This document shows, one piece after another, positions 50,948 to 59,739 of a stretch of 64,000 bases of DNA. Source of the stretch: Armatimonadota bacterium (lineage in GTDB: Bacteria; Sysuimicrobiota; Sysuimicrobiia; Sysuimicrobiales; Sysuimicrobiaceae); assembly GCA_025059775.1 (NCBI GenBank), contig JANXCW010000002.1, positions 1 through 64,000 on the forward strand, in the 5' to 3' direction. The stretch's first letter is position 1. Every line of letters begins with the position of its first letter. A program made the translations under genes and the position numbers. Under the pieces are notes generated by a model. That model was not told the origin of the DNA. It saw nothing but the letters and a program-made list of their open reading frames with translations, and searched no databases.

Positions 50948-52462
50948 CTAGTCCCTCCGGTGTCCGAGCTCCAGGAAGTACCGCCGCACCAGGTCCCGAT
51001 ACGGCGCGGGAATCCGCTCACGCGCCATGGCCTCGTCCGACCGCGACACCACCACGAGGGGGACGTGCGTGGGGACGGTCCGAGGTTGGCTCCGCACGCC
51101 TGCTCCCTGGACCTCCACGAGGGTCGGCCTTCCCCCCCCGGGGACCCCTCGAAGGAGCTCCCGCCTAAGCCCGGTCCCCAGCCGCTCCGTGGGCTCCCCC
51201 AGCTTCTCCCGCAGGCTTCCCTGTCCCGCCCGAAGTCCCTCGTTCGGCCCCTCCGTAAGCGCCCCGGGTCTCGGACCGTCCTGCTTGATGGTTCGACGGG
51301 AACCCGCGGGGGCTGAGGAGAAGGGAGCGGCTCCCGTCACGATGTCCCGCTCTTCCACCGCGGTGGGAGTCTCCGCGGGTGCCTGGATGCGTTGCCCGGT
51401 CGCCTCCACCTCCCGCGCCAACGTCTGCAGGGCCTCCACCTCCGAGGCCAGGCGTTGCATCCCCTGGAGATCCTCCCGCGCCTGCTCCAGGGCCTGGAGG
51501 GCGGAGGCCTGATCCGATGGTCGCAAGCCCTGGCGGGCCCTACGCAGAGAGGTCCGGACGGACGGGGGGAGGTCCTGGCGAGAGGCTAAATCCCGCAGGG
51601 CCTCTTTCACCCTTTGCTTCTCCTGAGGGGAGATGGCGGTGCTCAACCGATGCTGGAGGGCCTGCAGGTCTTGAATGTGCCGGTCTAGGGCCTCCCGGGT
51701 AGGCAGGCGAGGCGTACCGACTTCCTCTCGGAGGAGACCTTCCGCGGCCTGACGGGCACCCTCTACCTGGCGCGCCAGCGCTCGCAACCGCTCCACCGCT
51801 CCCTGGCGCGTCATCCGCTCCTGCCGCAGGGCGCGGGCCGCCTGCCGTACCCGTTCCGCCTGCTCCGCGGCCCGCAAGAGCCGTTGCGCCCGTGCGCTCT
51901 GTCCGATCCGCACAACCCTCTGCTCCAGCCGTTGGCTTTCTGCCCGGAGGAGCTCCTGCGCCCGGCGCGCAGGGGTCCCCGGCAGCGTGGCACCGCCCAG
52001 CACCAGATCCCAGCCCAACAGCCCTCCCGCCAGCACGAGGATCCGGGGATCCAGGGCCCTCCGCAGGGGCACGGCACGGCGGGCATCCGCGTGGAGAAGG
52101 GCCTGGGTCGCCTCCTCCAGCACCTGATCCCGGAACCGGGAGCGAACCCGGCCCAGGGCGATGCCCAGGGCGGTGGTCAGCCGGTCCTCCAGCCCGCAGG
52201 CCTGGTCCAGGAGGTAGGCCGCCTGATACAGCGGGGGGACCAGGAGGAGGCGGCCTGCGAGGAGGCCTGAGAGGGCTGCGAGAACACTTCCTCCGAAGAT
52301 CCACCCGAGCGGTACCTCCACCGGGAGCGCCAGGGAGAGGACCCGCATGGCAATTCCCCACCCGAGCCCGCCCAGGCTCACCACGCAGGCCAAGCTTACG
52401 GCCCGCTGCCACGCCATGCGGCTTCGGGCTTGGTGCAGAGTCTGGAATGCCTGAGTGCTCAC
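50948..52462 (-). CDS. Membrane-anchored coiled-coil protein (DUF4175-like layout)
   Basis: A 504-residue protein. Two or three transmembrane helices occupy the first ~130 residues, with a further hydrophobic stretch near 165. From ~190 to ~400 it is a long Arg/Glu/Gln/Leu-rich coiled coil (RLLRAAEQAERVRQAARALR and similar). A disordered Gly/Pro/Arg stretch and a conserved-looking tail IPAPYRDLVRRYFLEL end it. The tail motif PYRDLVRRYF also occurs in DUF4175 proteins found with MoxR clusters. No catalytic motif is visible. GTG 52462 overlaps the upstream stop. Confidence 0.6.
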   Translation of the reverse strand: MSTQAFQTLHQARSRMAWQRAVSLACVVSLGGLGWGIAMRVLSLALPVEVPLGWIFGGSVLAALSGLLAGRLLLVPPLYQAAYLLDQACGLEDRLTTALGIALGRVRSRFRDQVLEEATQALLHADARRAVPLRRALDPRILVLAGGLLGWDLVLGGATLPGTPARRAQELLRAESQRLEQRVVRIGQSARAQRLLRAAEQAERVRQAARALRQERMTRQGAVERLRALARQVEGARQAAEGLLREEVGTPRLPTREALDRHIQDLQALQHRLSTAISPQEKQRVKEALRDLASRQDLPPSVRTSLRRARQGLRPSDQASALQALEQAREDLQGMQRLASEVEALQTLAREVEATGQRIQAPAETPTAVEERDIVTGAAPFSSAPAGSRRTIKQDGPRPGALTEGPNEGLRAGQGSLREKLGEPTERLGTGLRRELLRGVPGGGRPTLVEVQGAGVRSQPRTVPTHVPLVVVSRSDEAMARERIPAPYRDLVRRYFLELGHRRD

Positions 52463-53133
52463 GGGTTCCTCCGGAGGCGCTCCACCTGCCAGGCGCAGAT
52501 CCAGAACAGTGCCAAAGCCGCCCCCGTCCACCCTCCGATCCACAGGCACCTCGAAAGCGCTGGAGCGGCGGGATGAAGGGCCTGGAGGGGAGAGAGCGTT
52601 CCCCACAGGGCGAAAGCGCCCAGTCCCCCCACCCCGGTCCACACCGCGAGGGATCGGAGGAGGTCGTTCTCCACCGCACTCCCAAGCCAGGTCCCGACTC
52701 CGACAAAGGCCCATCCCACGGGGACGACCGCTGCCACCTGGGAGGCGGCCGCCTCCCACGGAAGGGCCCGCAGCCCTACGAGGAAGGAGAGGACGGGTAA
52801 GGCCAGCAGGGAGAGGAGGGAGGAGTACAGGAGTCCGGCGAGCGCCTTCCCGCCCGCGATGTCGCGGGCGGAGAAGGATGTGGTGGCCAGATCCGGTAGA
52901 CCTTTCTCGCCCGGGATCGTGATCTCCCCGCTTCCCACCGCCACGCCCAGGAAGCCCACCGCCGCGAGGAAAACCCAGGAGGCCACGGCAAGGGTGGGAT
53001 GATCCGCGGTTCCATCCGGGGTGGTGCCGAACAGGGCCAAGAGGTGGAGACCTGCGAGCCATATGGCGAGTACGGCCACGCCCTTCGCGGTCGTGAGCCG
53101 GGCACGGAGATCACCCCGTGCCACCGCCATCAT
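52459..53133 (-). CDS. Six-helix membrane protein, ABC-2 permease-like
   Basis: A 224-residue protein with six hydrophobic segments. The segment ARDIAGGKALAGLLYSSLLS resembles the coupling region of ABC-2-type permeases. No partner ATPase gene is adjacent, so transport function is uncertain. It overlaps both neighbours by 4 bp and therefore belongs to the MoxR/VWA cluster. Start ATG 53133 (a second ATG follows directly). Confidence 0.6.
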   Translation of the reverse strand: MMAVARGDLRARLTTAKGVAVLAIWLAGLHLLALFGTTPDGTADHPTLAVASWVFLAAVGFLGVAVGSGEITIPGEKGLPDLATTSFSARDIAGGKALAGLLYSSLLSLLALPVLSFLVGLRALPWEAAASQVAAVVPVGWAFVGVGTWLGSAVENDLLRSLAVWTGVGGLGAFALWGTLSPLQALHPAAPALSRCLWIGGWTGAALALFWICAWQVERLRRNP

Positions 53134-54626
53134 CGCCAGCCCGCCACGAGAACCACCCAGCCGCCGCCCGATTCCCCCAGCAGCACCGGGTAGGATTTCA
53201 TTATATCATCCCAGCCGGGAACCAGCCGACGCCCCAGCTGCATCCCGGGGTGGGCTCCGTCCAGGGGCCGCCACGCCCCCGCTTCCAGGGCTGTACGGCC
53301 CTCCCGGAGGCTGTGGAACTCGATCGCCCGGCCGTTCCACACGAGCCAGGAACGCCCCAGGTGGCCTCCCCGGAGTTCCAACCAGCGACCCTGCCGGTCT
53401 ACCCCCGCGGTGTGTTCCCCTTCCCCAACCCGCTCCCACCGGAGCAAGAGGGGTTGAGCAGGCTGCTGGTGGAGGCGTACCCGGACGCCGTTCCCCTTCT
53501 CAACTTCCGCTTCCGGAAAGACGCCCTGGAGGAGCACGGAGGAGTTGGCGGGGAGATCTACGATGACGGGCCCGCCGTACGCGGAGCGGTGACTTCCGAA
53601 ACCATACGTCCACGCCGCGTCCTCCACCACCACCGTCACCCATCCCCGATCCGGGAGGGTCACCTGGCGCCGTACCTCTCCGGCGAGGAGCAGAAGTCCC
53701 GCCGTCGCAACGCCCACCCCCACGGGAATCCAAACCCACCCCCACGGACGCAGGGCACCCGCGCGAAGCGCGAGAAAGAGCGCAAGCCATGCACCCGCGA
53801 GCCCCCAGGCCACGAGCCCAAAAGGCGGGCGCGGCCGGGCCACCTCCTCCGGACTCCACTCTACGGACCGGCGGAGGGGCCTCTTCCCCGTGCCGTCCGG
53901 CTCCGCACCCGTGGGATCCCAGAAGTCGACCCGTCCAAGTCCCGCAGGAGATGTCGCGGCCGCCACCAGCCAGGTCCCAAGAGGGCCGGAGGAACGGAAA
54001 GCACGCTCCAGCAGGATCCATCCCCCGTGCAGGACCCAGGCCCTGAGGGCCTCCCGCTGCCGCCGGTTCAGGTCCCCCTCCACGAGGGTCCGGATCGCGA
54101 GCGCATCCAGGGAGGTATAGGCCAGGGGGTTTTCCGGGAGATCCTGCTCCCGCAACACGATCGCCACACGCCGGCCGGGCTCCGCGAGTCGGCCCGGTCC
54201 CCGCCCCACCCGGTCCACCACCGCCACCAAGCCCTGGGCTACCCGCCGGGGGGAGATCCGCACGACGGTGCGGGCGACGGTCCGGCCCTCCGTCTCCACG
54301 GAGATCCTCACCGGCCCCCGGAGATCTAGGAGGGGGAGGGTGAGGTGGAACACCCTCGGGGTATTGCCCGGAAGGTGGATCGGCCGGCGGTAGCGCACTC
54401 GGCTCTGGGCACCTGAGGAGATCTCCACCACCACCCATCCCTCCAGGGATGCGGACGACCGCAGGAGGATGAGGAGGGGATGCCAGGAGCCGGGGCGCAC
54501 CCACCCCTTCCACCCCACTTCTCCCTGCACCTGCAGGGAGGCGGCGTAGCCTGGCGCGCAGAGGAACAGGGCAAGCAGGAGCAAGAAGGGCGCACGGCGC
54601 AGGGCCGTGCGCCCCAGACCTTCCAT
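53130..54626 (-). CDS. Exported membrane protein of the MoxR cluster, function unknown
   Basis: A 498-residue protein with a signal peptide (RAPFLLLLALFLCAPGYAAS). The N-terminal half is beta-rich and periplasmic with a GATase-like middle (LRAWVLHGGWILLERAF). Two transmembrane helices follow (GLVAWGLAGAWLALFLALRA and the next hydrophobic run), and then a second beta-rich domain. The arrangement parallels that of the GATase-like VWA proteins downstream but has no MIDAS. ATG 54626 is used because it directly precedes the signal peptide. It is 16 nt downstream of fmdB. Confidence 0.65.
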   Translation of the reverse strand: MEGLGRTALRRAPFLLLLALFLCAPGYAASLQVQGEVGWKGWVRPGSWHPLLILLRSSASLEGWVVVEISSGAQSRVRYRRPIHLPGNTPRVFHLTLPLLDLRGPVRISVETEGRTVARTVVRISPRRVAQGLVAVVDRVGRGPGRLAEPGRRVAIVLREQDLPENPLAYTSLDALAIRTLVEGDLNRRQREALRAWVLHGGWILLERAFRSSGPLGTWLVAAATSPAGLGRVDFWDPTGAEPDGTGKRPLRRSVEWSPEEVARPRPPFGLVAWGLAGAWLALFLALRAGALRPWGWVWIPVGVGVATAGLLLLAGEVRRQVTLPDRGWVTVVVEDAAWTYGFGSHRSAYGGPVIVDLPANSSVLLQGVFPEAEVEKGNGVRVRLHQQPAQPLLLRWERVGEGEHTAGVDRQGRWLELRGGHLGRSWLVWNGRAIEFHSLREGRTALEAGAWRPLDGAHPGMQLGRRLVPGWDDIMKSYPVLLGESGGGWVVLVAGWR

Positions 54627-54642
54627 GCGCCCGGGGGAGGCC

Positions 54643-54915
54643 TTACCGGTCCGCGTCCGACCCCGTGGCCGCGCCCTCAGATTTCCTTTCCCCCTTTTTC
54701 TCCTTAGGCTCGGCTCCGGACGTCCCGTTGCCACCCGAGGGCCGCCCGTAGTCCGTACGGTAGAACCCGGAGCCGCGGAACACGAGGCCCACGGATCCGT
54801 ACGCCCTGCGGCTGGGTGCGCCGCAGGCGGGACATGGCTCCGGGGGAGCGCCCACCGGTTGGATGCGCTCAAAGTGGTGCCCGCAGTGGGTACAGCGGTA
54901 CTCGTAGAGCGGCAC
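54643..54915 (-). CDS. FmdB-family zinc-ribbon protein
   Basis: A 90-residue protein. MPLYEYRCTHCGHHFERIQ and PCPACGAPSRRAY give two CxxC pairs that form the zinc ribbon. RGSGFYRTDYG is the conserved FmdB ending, and a charged Glu/Lys/Gly-rich tail follows. FmdB proteins are regarded as small regulatory factors, but the role is not established. GTG 54915 follows GGAGGTGAAC. Confidence 0.88.
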   Translation of the reverse strand: MPLYEYRCTHCGHHFERIQPVGAPPEPCPACGAPSRRAYGSVGLVFRGSGFYRTDYGRPSGGNGTSGAEPKEKKGERKSEGAATGSDADR

Positions 54916-54937
54916 TTCTGTTCACCTCCGGAGCCCC

Positions 54938-54966
54938 ATTCTCTGGAATCTCGGGCTCTCCGTCAA
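54938..54966 (-). promoter_or_regulatory. Possible promoter in front of fmdB and the MoxR cluster
   Basis: Minus strand TTGACG (54961-54966), 17 nt, GAGAAT (54938-54943), in the 56-bp gap after the SAM synthetase gene. It gives a start near 54931, about 16 nt before the fmdB GTG. The -10 is imperfect. Confidence 0.4.
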
Positions 54967-54971
54967 CGCCC

Positions 54972-56174
54972 TCACAGCATGGCGTACTTCCCCGCCACCA
55001 GGTCTTGCACGAGCTGGGGGAGGCGGAGGAGTTCCCGCTCCATGATCTCCCGGATCTGCCGGAACGCCCGCTCCTTCTGCACACCCCGCGCAAAGACCAC
55101 CTGAGCCGCGGCGACCCGCGGACGGTGGATGGGTTCCCCGATCTGGCTCGCGAGCCACACGTAGCACTCCCGGACGCCCCGTACCTCCTCATGTACCCTC
55201 TGGGCCATCTGGTGGGCCAGCACGGTGTAGATCTTCCCCACGTGGGAGACGGGGTTCTTGCCCGCGGCCGCCTCCGTGCCCATGGGGCGGTTCAGGGCGA
55301 TGACCCCGTTCACCTTGTTCCCACGGCCCACCTGTCCGCTGTCACCACCCTCCGCGGAGGTGCCGGTGACGGTGAGGTACATCCCTCCCAGGCCCCGACC
55401 GGGCTGATCTGCGTTGTTGATGGTGAGCTCCACCTCCAGGGGACACCGGCTGCGGACGAACTCCAGGACCGTCTCCTGCATGTGGGCCTTCCGCCGGAAG
55501 TATGTGGCCTCGCTGTCCACGAACCGATCCACGAAGGCCACGGCCACGGTGAGGTGCAGGGTGGACCCCGTCCGGACCCCCATGACCTTGATGTCCTCTC
55601 CCGCCTCCGGGAAGATCCGCTTGAACTCCGGACCGTTCATGTAGCGCTCCACCTCCAGCACCGTCTGCTCCGTAATGGTGAGGGGAGCGTAGCCTACGGC
55701 CGCGGAGGTATCGTTGGCCCCTATCTCCTCCCGGTGGAAGATGTCCACCAGCTCCGGGGAACCTGGACGGATGAGGCTCTCGTAGCGCACGTGCCGGTCG
55801 GGGTCCACAAACCGGAGGTTTTCCCGGATCCACCGCTTGGCCGTGGCGGTGGCGATCTCGTGTACGGGAATCTCCACGTCCTGGATCCGAAAGGTGGCCC
55901 GATCGCCGAAGATCAGGCGCATGGGCTCCCGGACCTCTCCTCCTCCCAGGCGGACCTCCGCCTCCCCGGCCACCAGAAGGGCCTTGTCGATGTTGTGGTG
56001 CAGGATGGTGCCCGTGCGCTCCAGATACACCCGGCAGAGCTCCACGCAGATCTGTTCCATGATGGCGTCACAGATGGAGTCCGGATGTCCGACCCCCTTC
56101 CGCTCCACGAGCTCCATCTGGTGCTCGGAGACCGGAGGACCGGGAAGCGACTCCACGAGGATGCGATCCCTCAT
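54972..56174 (-). CDS. S-adenosylmethionine synthetase, archaeal type
   Basis: A 400-residue enzyme making SAM from methionine and ATP. It belongs to the archaeal MAT family, not to bacterial MetK: ELVERKGVGHPDSICDAIME, HHNIDKALLVAGEAEVRLGG, EIGANDTSAAVGYAPLT, GEDIKVMGVRTGSTLHLTVA, TGTSAEGGDSGQVGRGNKVNG and RPMGTEAAAGKNPVSHVGKIY are all from that family. Length and motifs are complete. The ATG 56174 follows GGAGGGAGGAAG. A few bacterial lineages (for example Aquificales) carry this type, usually explained by transfer from archaea. It sits 30 nt after the rhomboid gene. Confidence 0.94.
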   Translation of the reverse strand: MRDRILVESLPGPPVSEHQMELVERKGVGHPDSICDAIMEQICVELCRVYLERTGTILHHNIDKALLVAGEAEVRLGGGEVREPMRLIFGDRATFRIQDVEIPVHEIATATAKRWIRENLRFVDPDRHVRYESLIRPGSPELVDIFHREEIGANDTSAAVGYAPLTITEQTVLEVERYMNGPEFKRIFPEAGEDIKVMGVRTGSTLHLTVAVAFVDRFVDSEATYFRRKAHMQETVLEFVRSRCPLEVELTINNADQPGRGLGGMYLTVTGTSAEGGDSGQVGRGNKVNGVIALNRPMGTEAAAGKNPVSHVGKIYTVLAHQMAQRVHEEVRGVRECYVWLASQIGEPIHRPRVAAAQVVFARGVQKERAFRQIREIMERELLRLPQLVQDLVAGKYAML

Positions 56175-56204
56175 CTTCCTCCCTCCCGCCTCTGAGATCT
56201 TCGC

Positions 56205-56873
56205 TCACCACCGTCTGCGGGTGCGGCGGGCGAACACTCGGATGCACACCAAGCCCGCCACGAACCCGCCGATGTGCGCCCAGAAGGCCACGCCCCCGCC
56301 GAACTCGCTCCGCACGCCCAGGGACGCGATCCCGTACACCAGCTGCAGGAGGAACCACATGGGAAGGAAGAGGATGGCGGGGACCTCCGTCAGGTGCAGG
56401 AAGAACCCCAAGGGGACCAGCGCCAGGATCCGTGCCCGAGGATAGAGCACGAGATACCCGCCCAGCACCCCCGCGATGGCCCCGCTCGCGCCCACCATGG
56501 GCACCCGGGAGGTGGGCTGGATGAGGATCTGGGCGAAGGCGGCCGCAAGCCCACACAGCACATAGAACGCCAGGAACCCCACATGGCCCGTGGCATCCTC
56601 CACGTTGTTCCCGAAGATCCAGAGGTACAGCATGTTCCCCGCCAGGTGCAGCCATCCTCCGTGGAGGAACATGGAGGTGAAGAGCGTGTAGTAGGGGGGG
56701 TCCGGGCCCAGGATCCTCGCGGGCACGAGACCGTACGTCTCGAAGAAGGCCTGGATCTCCCACGGACTTTCCAGGCCCGCGGTGTACAGGAACACCAGGA
56801 TGTTCGTCACGAGCAGGGTGAGCATCGTGATCGGGGTCCGTCGACTGGGGAGGCTATCGCGGAGCGGAATCAC
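56205..56873 (-). CDS. Rhomboid-family intramembrane serine protease
   Basis: A 222-residue protein with six helices. The catalytic serine is in VGASGAIAGVLGGYLVLYP and the catalytic histidine in FWAHIGGFVAGL. The HGGWLHLAGNMLYLWIFGNNVED segment of loop 1/helix 2 is the third hallmark. It cleaves substrates within the membrane; substrates are unknown. GTG 56873 overlaps mgtC by 4 bp. Confidence 0.94.
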   Translation of the reverse strand: MIPLRDSLPSRRTPITMLTLLVTNILVFLYTAGLESPWEIQAFFETYGLVPARILGPDPPYYTLFTSMFLHGGWLHLAGNMLYLWIFGNNVEDATGHVGFLAFYVLCGLAAAFAQILIQPTSRVPMVGASGAIAGVLGGYLVLYPRARILALVPLGFFLHLTEVPAILFLPMWFLLQLVYGIASLGVRSEFGGGVAFWAHIGGFVAGLVCIRVFARRTRRRW

Positions 56874-57541
56874 CGGAACTCCCCCGAGGAGGCCCCCCAG
56901 CGGGCCTGACGGACGCCGTCCGCCTCGAGGAGGGCGGCCAGCAGTTGAGCCCGATCCACCTCCGGAGGGGTCCGAACGGTGAAGGTCAGGTGCACGAGGC
57001 CGTCCGTGCCTTGAGCCACCTCGGCACCGAGGACCGTTGCCCGGTGCCGCATGAGAAGGCCGAACAGCTCCGCCAACCGGCCGGGCCGGTCCTGCACGGC
57101 CAGGTGGAGCACCCCGGTGTTCCCCCGGCGCAGCAGGCGGGCATCAATCCGCGGGAAGAGATGGAGGATGGCCACCACCGCCAGGGTGCCGAGGGCCGCG
57201 GGAAGGTACAACCCGGTCCCCACCGCCATCCCGATGGCGGCCACGGTCCATAGGCTTGCCGCGGTCGTGAGCCCTCCAACCCCTACGCCGTGGCGCCAGA
57301 TGGTTCCGGCGCCCAAAAAGCCGATGCCCACCACCACGTTTGCCGCGATGCGGGTGGGATCCGCCCCGCTTCCTCGGAACCCGTAGCCGCTGATGAGGGT
57401 GAACAGGGTGGCTCCCAGAGCGACCAGGATGTGGGTGCGAAAGCCCGCGGGTTTCTCCAGGGCCTCCCGCTCCAGGCCCACGACGCCGCCCAGCAGGACC
57501 GCGAGTCCGAGGCGTAGGATGACCTCCAGGGTCTCGATCAC
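56870..57541 (-). CDS. MgtC/SapB-family membrane protein with C-terminal ACT-like domain
   Basis: A 223-residue protein. The MgtC core is GGVVGLEREALEKPAGFRTH followed by VALGATLFTLIS, GIGFLGAGTIWRHG and GLTTAASLWTVAAIGMAVG, spread over four to five helices. The last ~80 residues form an ACT-like soluble domain (GVLHLAVQDRPGRLAELFG). MgtC proteins affect Mg2+ and acid adaptation, in pathogens by inhibiting the F1Fo ATP synthase. Start GTG 57541. Confidence 0.9.
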   Translation of the reverse strand: MIETLEVILRLGLAVLLGGVVGLEREALEKPAGFRTHILVALGATLFTLISGYGFRGSGADPTRIAANVVVGIGFLGAGTIWRHGVGVGGLTTAASLWTVAAIGMAVGTGLYLPAALGTLAVVAILHLFPRIDARLLRRGNTGVLHLAVQDRPGRLAELFGLLMRHRATVLGAEVAQGTDGLVHLTFTVRTPPEVDRAQLLAALLEADGVRQARWGASSGEFR

Positions 57542-57556
57542 ATCTCCCCTCGGCCA

Positions 57557-58591
57557 CTAGAACCCAGTGCCGCCAGCCCATCGTAGAATGTCCCGGTAGG
57601 TCAGCACAAGGATGAGCAGAAGGAGCAGGGCGAACCCCACGAGGTGTACGTACCCCTCCCGCCGGGGATCCACCGCCCGGCGCCGTACCGCCTCCACGAG
57701 CAGGAAGGCAAGCCGCCCTCCGTCGAGAGCGGGAACCGGAAGCAGGTTGAAGAAGCCTACCATCACACTGAGGAAGGCGGTCATGAAGAGGTAGGAATCG
57801 AATCCTGTTCGGGCCGCGTCCCCCAGCAGGCGGACCGCGCCCACGGGACCCGCGAGCCCCTCCAGGAAGCTCCCGGTGGCCAGCAGATGCACCACTCCCA
57901 CCACGATGTCCCGCGCGAACCGCGCGGTCTGAGCGGTGGCCCAAACGAGGGCGGAGAAGGGAGCCTGGCGCTGCCGGAGGACTCCGGGCGTGATGCCGAT
58001 GGCGCCCACCCGCAGCCGGGGCTCGAGCTTCGGCGTGACGGTCACCTCAAACACCCGCCCCTCCCGATCCACCCGGATCCGCAGGGGGCGCCCCGGGCTT
58101 CGGTGGATGGTCTGGACCATCTGCTCCCCACTCCGGATCTCCTCCCCGTTGATGGCCACGATCCGATCTCTCACCCGCAGCCCCGCCTGCTCCGCGGGCC
58201 ATCCGGGTCGGATCTCCGCGATCTCGTTCGTCACCCCCACGGGCAGCCCCCACACGGTGACCACCGACCCCAGCAGGAGCAAGGCCAGCAGGAAGTTCAT
58301 CAAGGGCCCAGCCGCGACCACCAGCATCCGCTGCCCCACCCGTTTCGAGCGGAAGGAGCCCGATCCCGCCTCCTCCTCGAAGTCCTCGCCCGCCAACCGC
58401 ACGTAGCCCCCAAAGGGGAAGAGGTTGATCCGGTAGGTGGTCTCCCCCCGGCGGAACCGAACCAGGGAAGGGCCGAACCCGATGGCGAACCCCTGCACCG
58501 TCACCCCTACCCATCGGGCCACGAGGAAGTGCCCCAGCTCATGGGCCAGGATCATAAGCCCGAATGCGAACACCGCGAGCAGGATCGGCAT
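57557..58591 (-). CDS. rseP: Site-2 metalloprotease RseP/RasP
   Basis: A 344-residue intramembrane zinc protease. The HELGH motif is at about residues 17-21 in the first helix, one PDZ domain follows (LRVRDRIVAINGEEIRSGEQ), and the third metal ligand is in NLLPVPALDGGRLAF. It cleaves anti-sigma factors and signal-peptide remnants. ATG 58591 overlaps the dxr stop by 1 nt (TGATG), implying translational coupling. The order dxr-rseP is widely conserved. Confidence 0.95.
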   Translation of the reverse strand: MPILLAVFAFGLMILAHELGHFLVARWVGVTVQGFAIGFGPSLVRFRRGETTYRINLFPFGGYVRLAGEDFEEEAGSGSFRSKRVGQRMLVVAAGPLMNFLLALLLLGSVVTVWGLPVGVTNEIAEIRPGWPAEQAGLRVRDRIVAINGEEIRSGEQMVQTIHRSPGRPLRIRVDREGRVFEVTVTPKLEPRLRVGAIGITPGVLRQRQAPFSALVWATAQTARFARDIVVGVVHLLATGSFLEGLAGPVGAVRLLGDAARTGFDSYLFMTAFLSVMVGFFNLLPVPALDGGRLAFLLVEAVRRRAVDPRREGYVHLVGFALLLLLILVLTYRDILRWAGGTGF

Positions 58592-59739
58592 CAAAGCCCC
58601 CTCACCAACGCCCGGGCCCAGCGGTCCGCCTCCAGGACCTCTTCCAGGGTGGGATCCGGGACAGGATCGTGCAGATCCAGGGCCATCCGCACCGCTTTCG
58701 GGATTTCCACAAACGTTATCTCCCGCCTCAGGAACCGCTCCACCGCCACCTCGTTCGCCGCATTTAGCACCGCGGGCGCCGTTCCCCCCCGTCCCAGGGC
58801 CTCATACGCGTAGTTCAGGCACGGAAACCGTCGGGGGTCCGGCGGCTCAAAGGTGAGCGCCTGAGGACGGCTCCAGTCCATTCGAGCATACGACACCTCC
58901 GCCCGATCGGGGTAGGTGAAGGCGTACTGGATGAAAAGCCGCATATCCGGGGGGCTGAGATGCGCTAGGACCGTCCCGTCCACCAGCTCCACCATCCCAT
59001 GCACCACGCTCTGGGGGTGGATCACCACCTGGATCCGGTCTGGCGGGAGGTCGAACAGCCACCGGGCCTCGATGACCTCCAGACCCTTATTCATGAGGGT
59101 GGCGCTGTCTACGGTGACCTTGGGCCCCATCCGCCAGGTGGGATGCTGCAAGGCCTCCTCCGGGGTAACGGCGTGGAGGGAGGAGAGGGGCCGCCGCAGG
59201 AAGGGCCCCCCGGAAGCGGTGAGCACCACCCGGGCCACGGTGCCGGGGTCCCGCCCCTCCAAGACCTGGAAGATGGCGCTGTGCTCCCCGTCCACGGGGA
59301 TCAGGCGGACTCCCCTGGCCGCCACAGCCCGGCGGACCAGGTGACCTGCGGCCACCAAGGTTTCCTTGTTGGCGAGCGCCACGTCGTGCCCAGCTTCGAC
59401 GGCGCTCAGGGTGGGGCGTAGGCCCGCGATGCCGCTGAGGGCCACGAGCACGAGGTCCGCTTCCGGCCACCGGGCGAGCCACTCCAGGGCCCCTTCCCCT
59501 CCTCGGAAAGCGCCCCGGAACTCCGGCACATGGGCCCGGAAGGTCTGGGCGGCCCCCGGGTCGCTCAGGGCCACAGCCTCCGGTTGAAACCGGCGCACCT
59601 GCTCTGCGAGGGCCTCCACGTCCCGCCGGGCTCCCAGCCCCGTGATCTGCACCCGGCCCGGGATCGCCTCGGCCACCTTCAAGGCCTGGCGGCCGATGGA
59701 GCCGGTGGAACCCAGGATCACCACCCGCCTTGCCCTCAC
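58591..59739 (-). CDS. dxr: 1-deoxy-D-xylulose 5-phosphate reductoisomerase
   Basis: A 382-residue enzyme of the MEP isoprenoid pathway. The NADPH motif GSTGSIGRQALKVAEAI is at the N-terminus, ASGGPFLRRPLSSL and WRMGPKVTVDSATLMNKGLE form the catalytic and metal site, and HPQSVVHGMVELVDGTVLA is the flexible-loop neighbour. GTG 59739 overlaps cdsA by 4 bp. Its product feeds UppS in the same operon. Confidence 0.97.
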   Translation of the reverse strand: MRARRVVILGSTGSIGRQALKVAEAIPGRVQITGLGARRDVEALAEQVRRFQPEAVALSDPGAAQTFRAHVPEFRGAFRGGEGALEWLARWPEADLVLVALSGIAGLRPTLSAVEAGHDVALANKETLVAAGHLVRRAVAARGVRLIPVDGEHSAIFQVLEGRDPGTVARVVLTASGGPFLRRPLSSLHAVTPEEALQHPTWRMGPKVTVDSATLMNKGLEVIEARWLFDLPPDRIQVVIHPQSVVHGMVELVDGTVLAHLSPPDMRLFIQYAFTYPDRAEVSYARMDWSRPQALTFEPPDPRRFPCLNYAYEALGRGGTAPAVLNAANEVAVERFLRREITFVEIPKAVRMALDLHDPVPDPTLEEVLEADRWARALVRGL

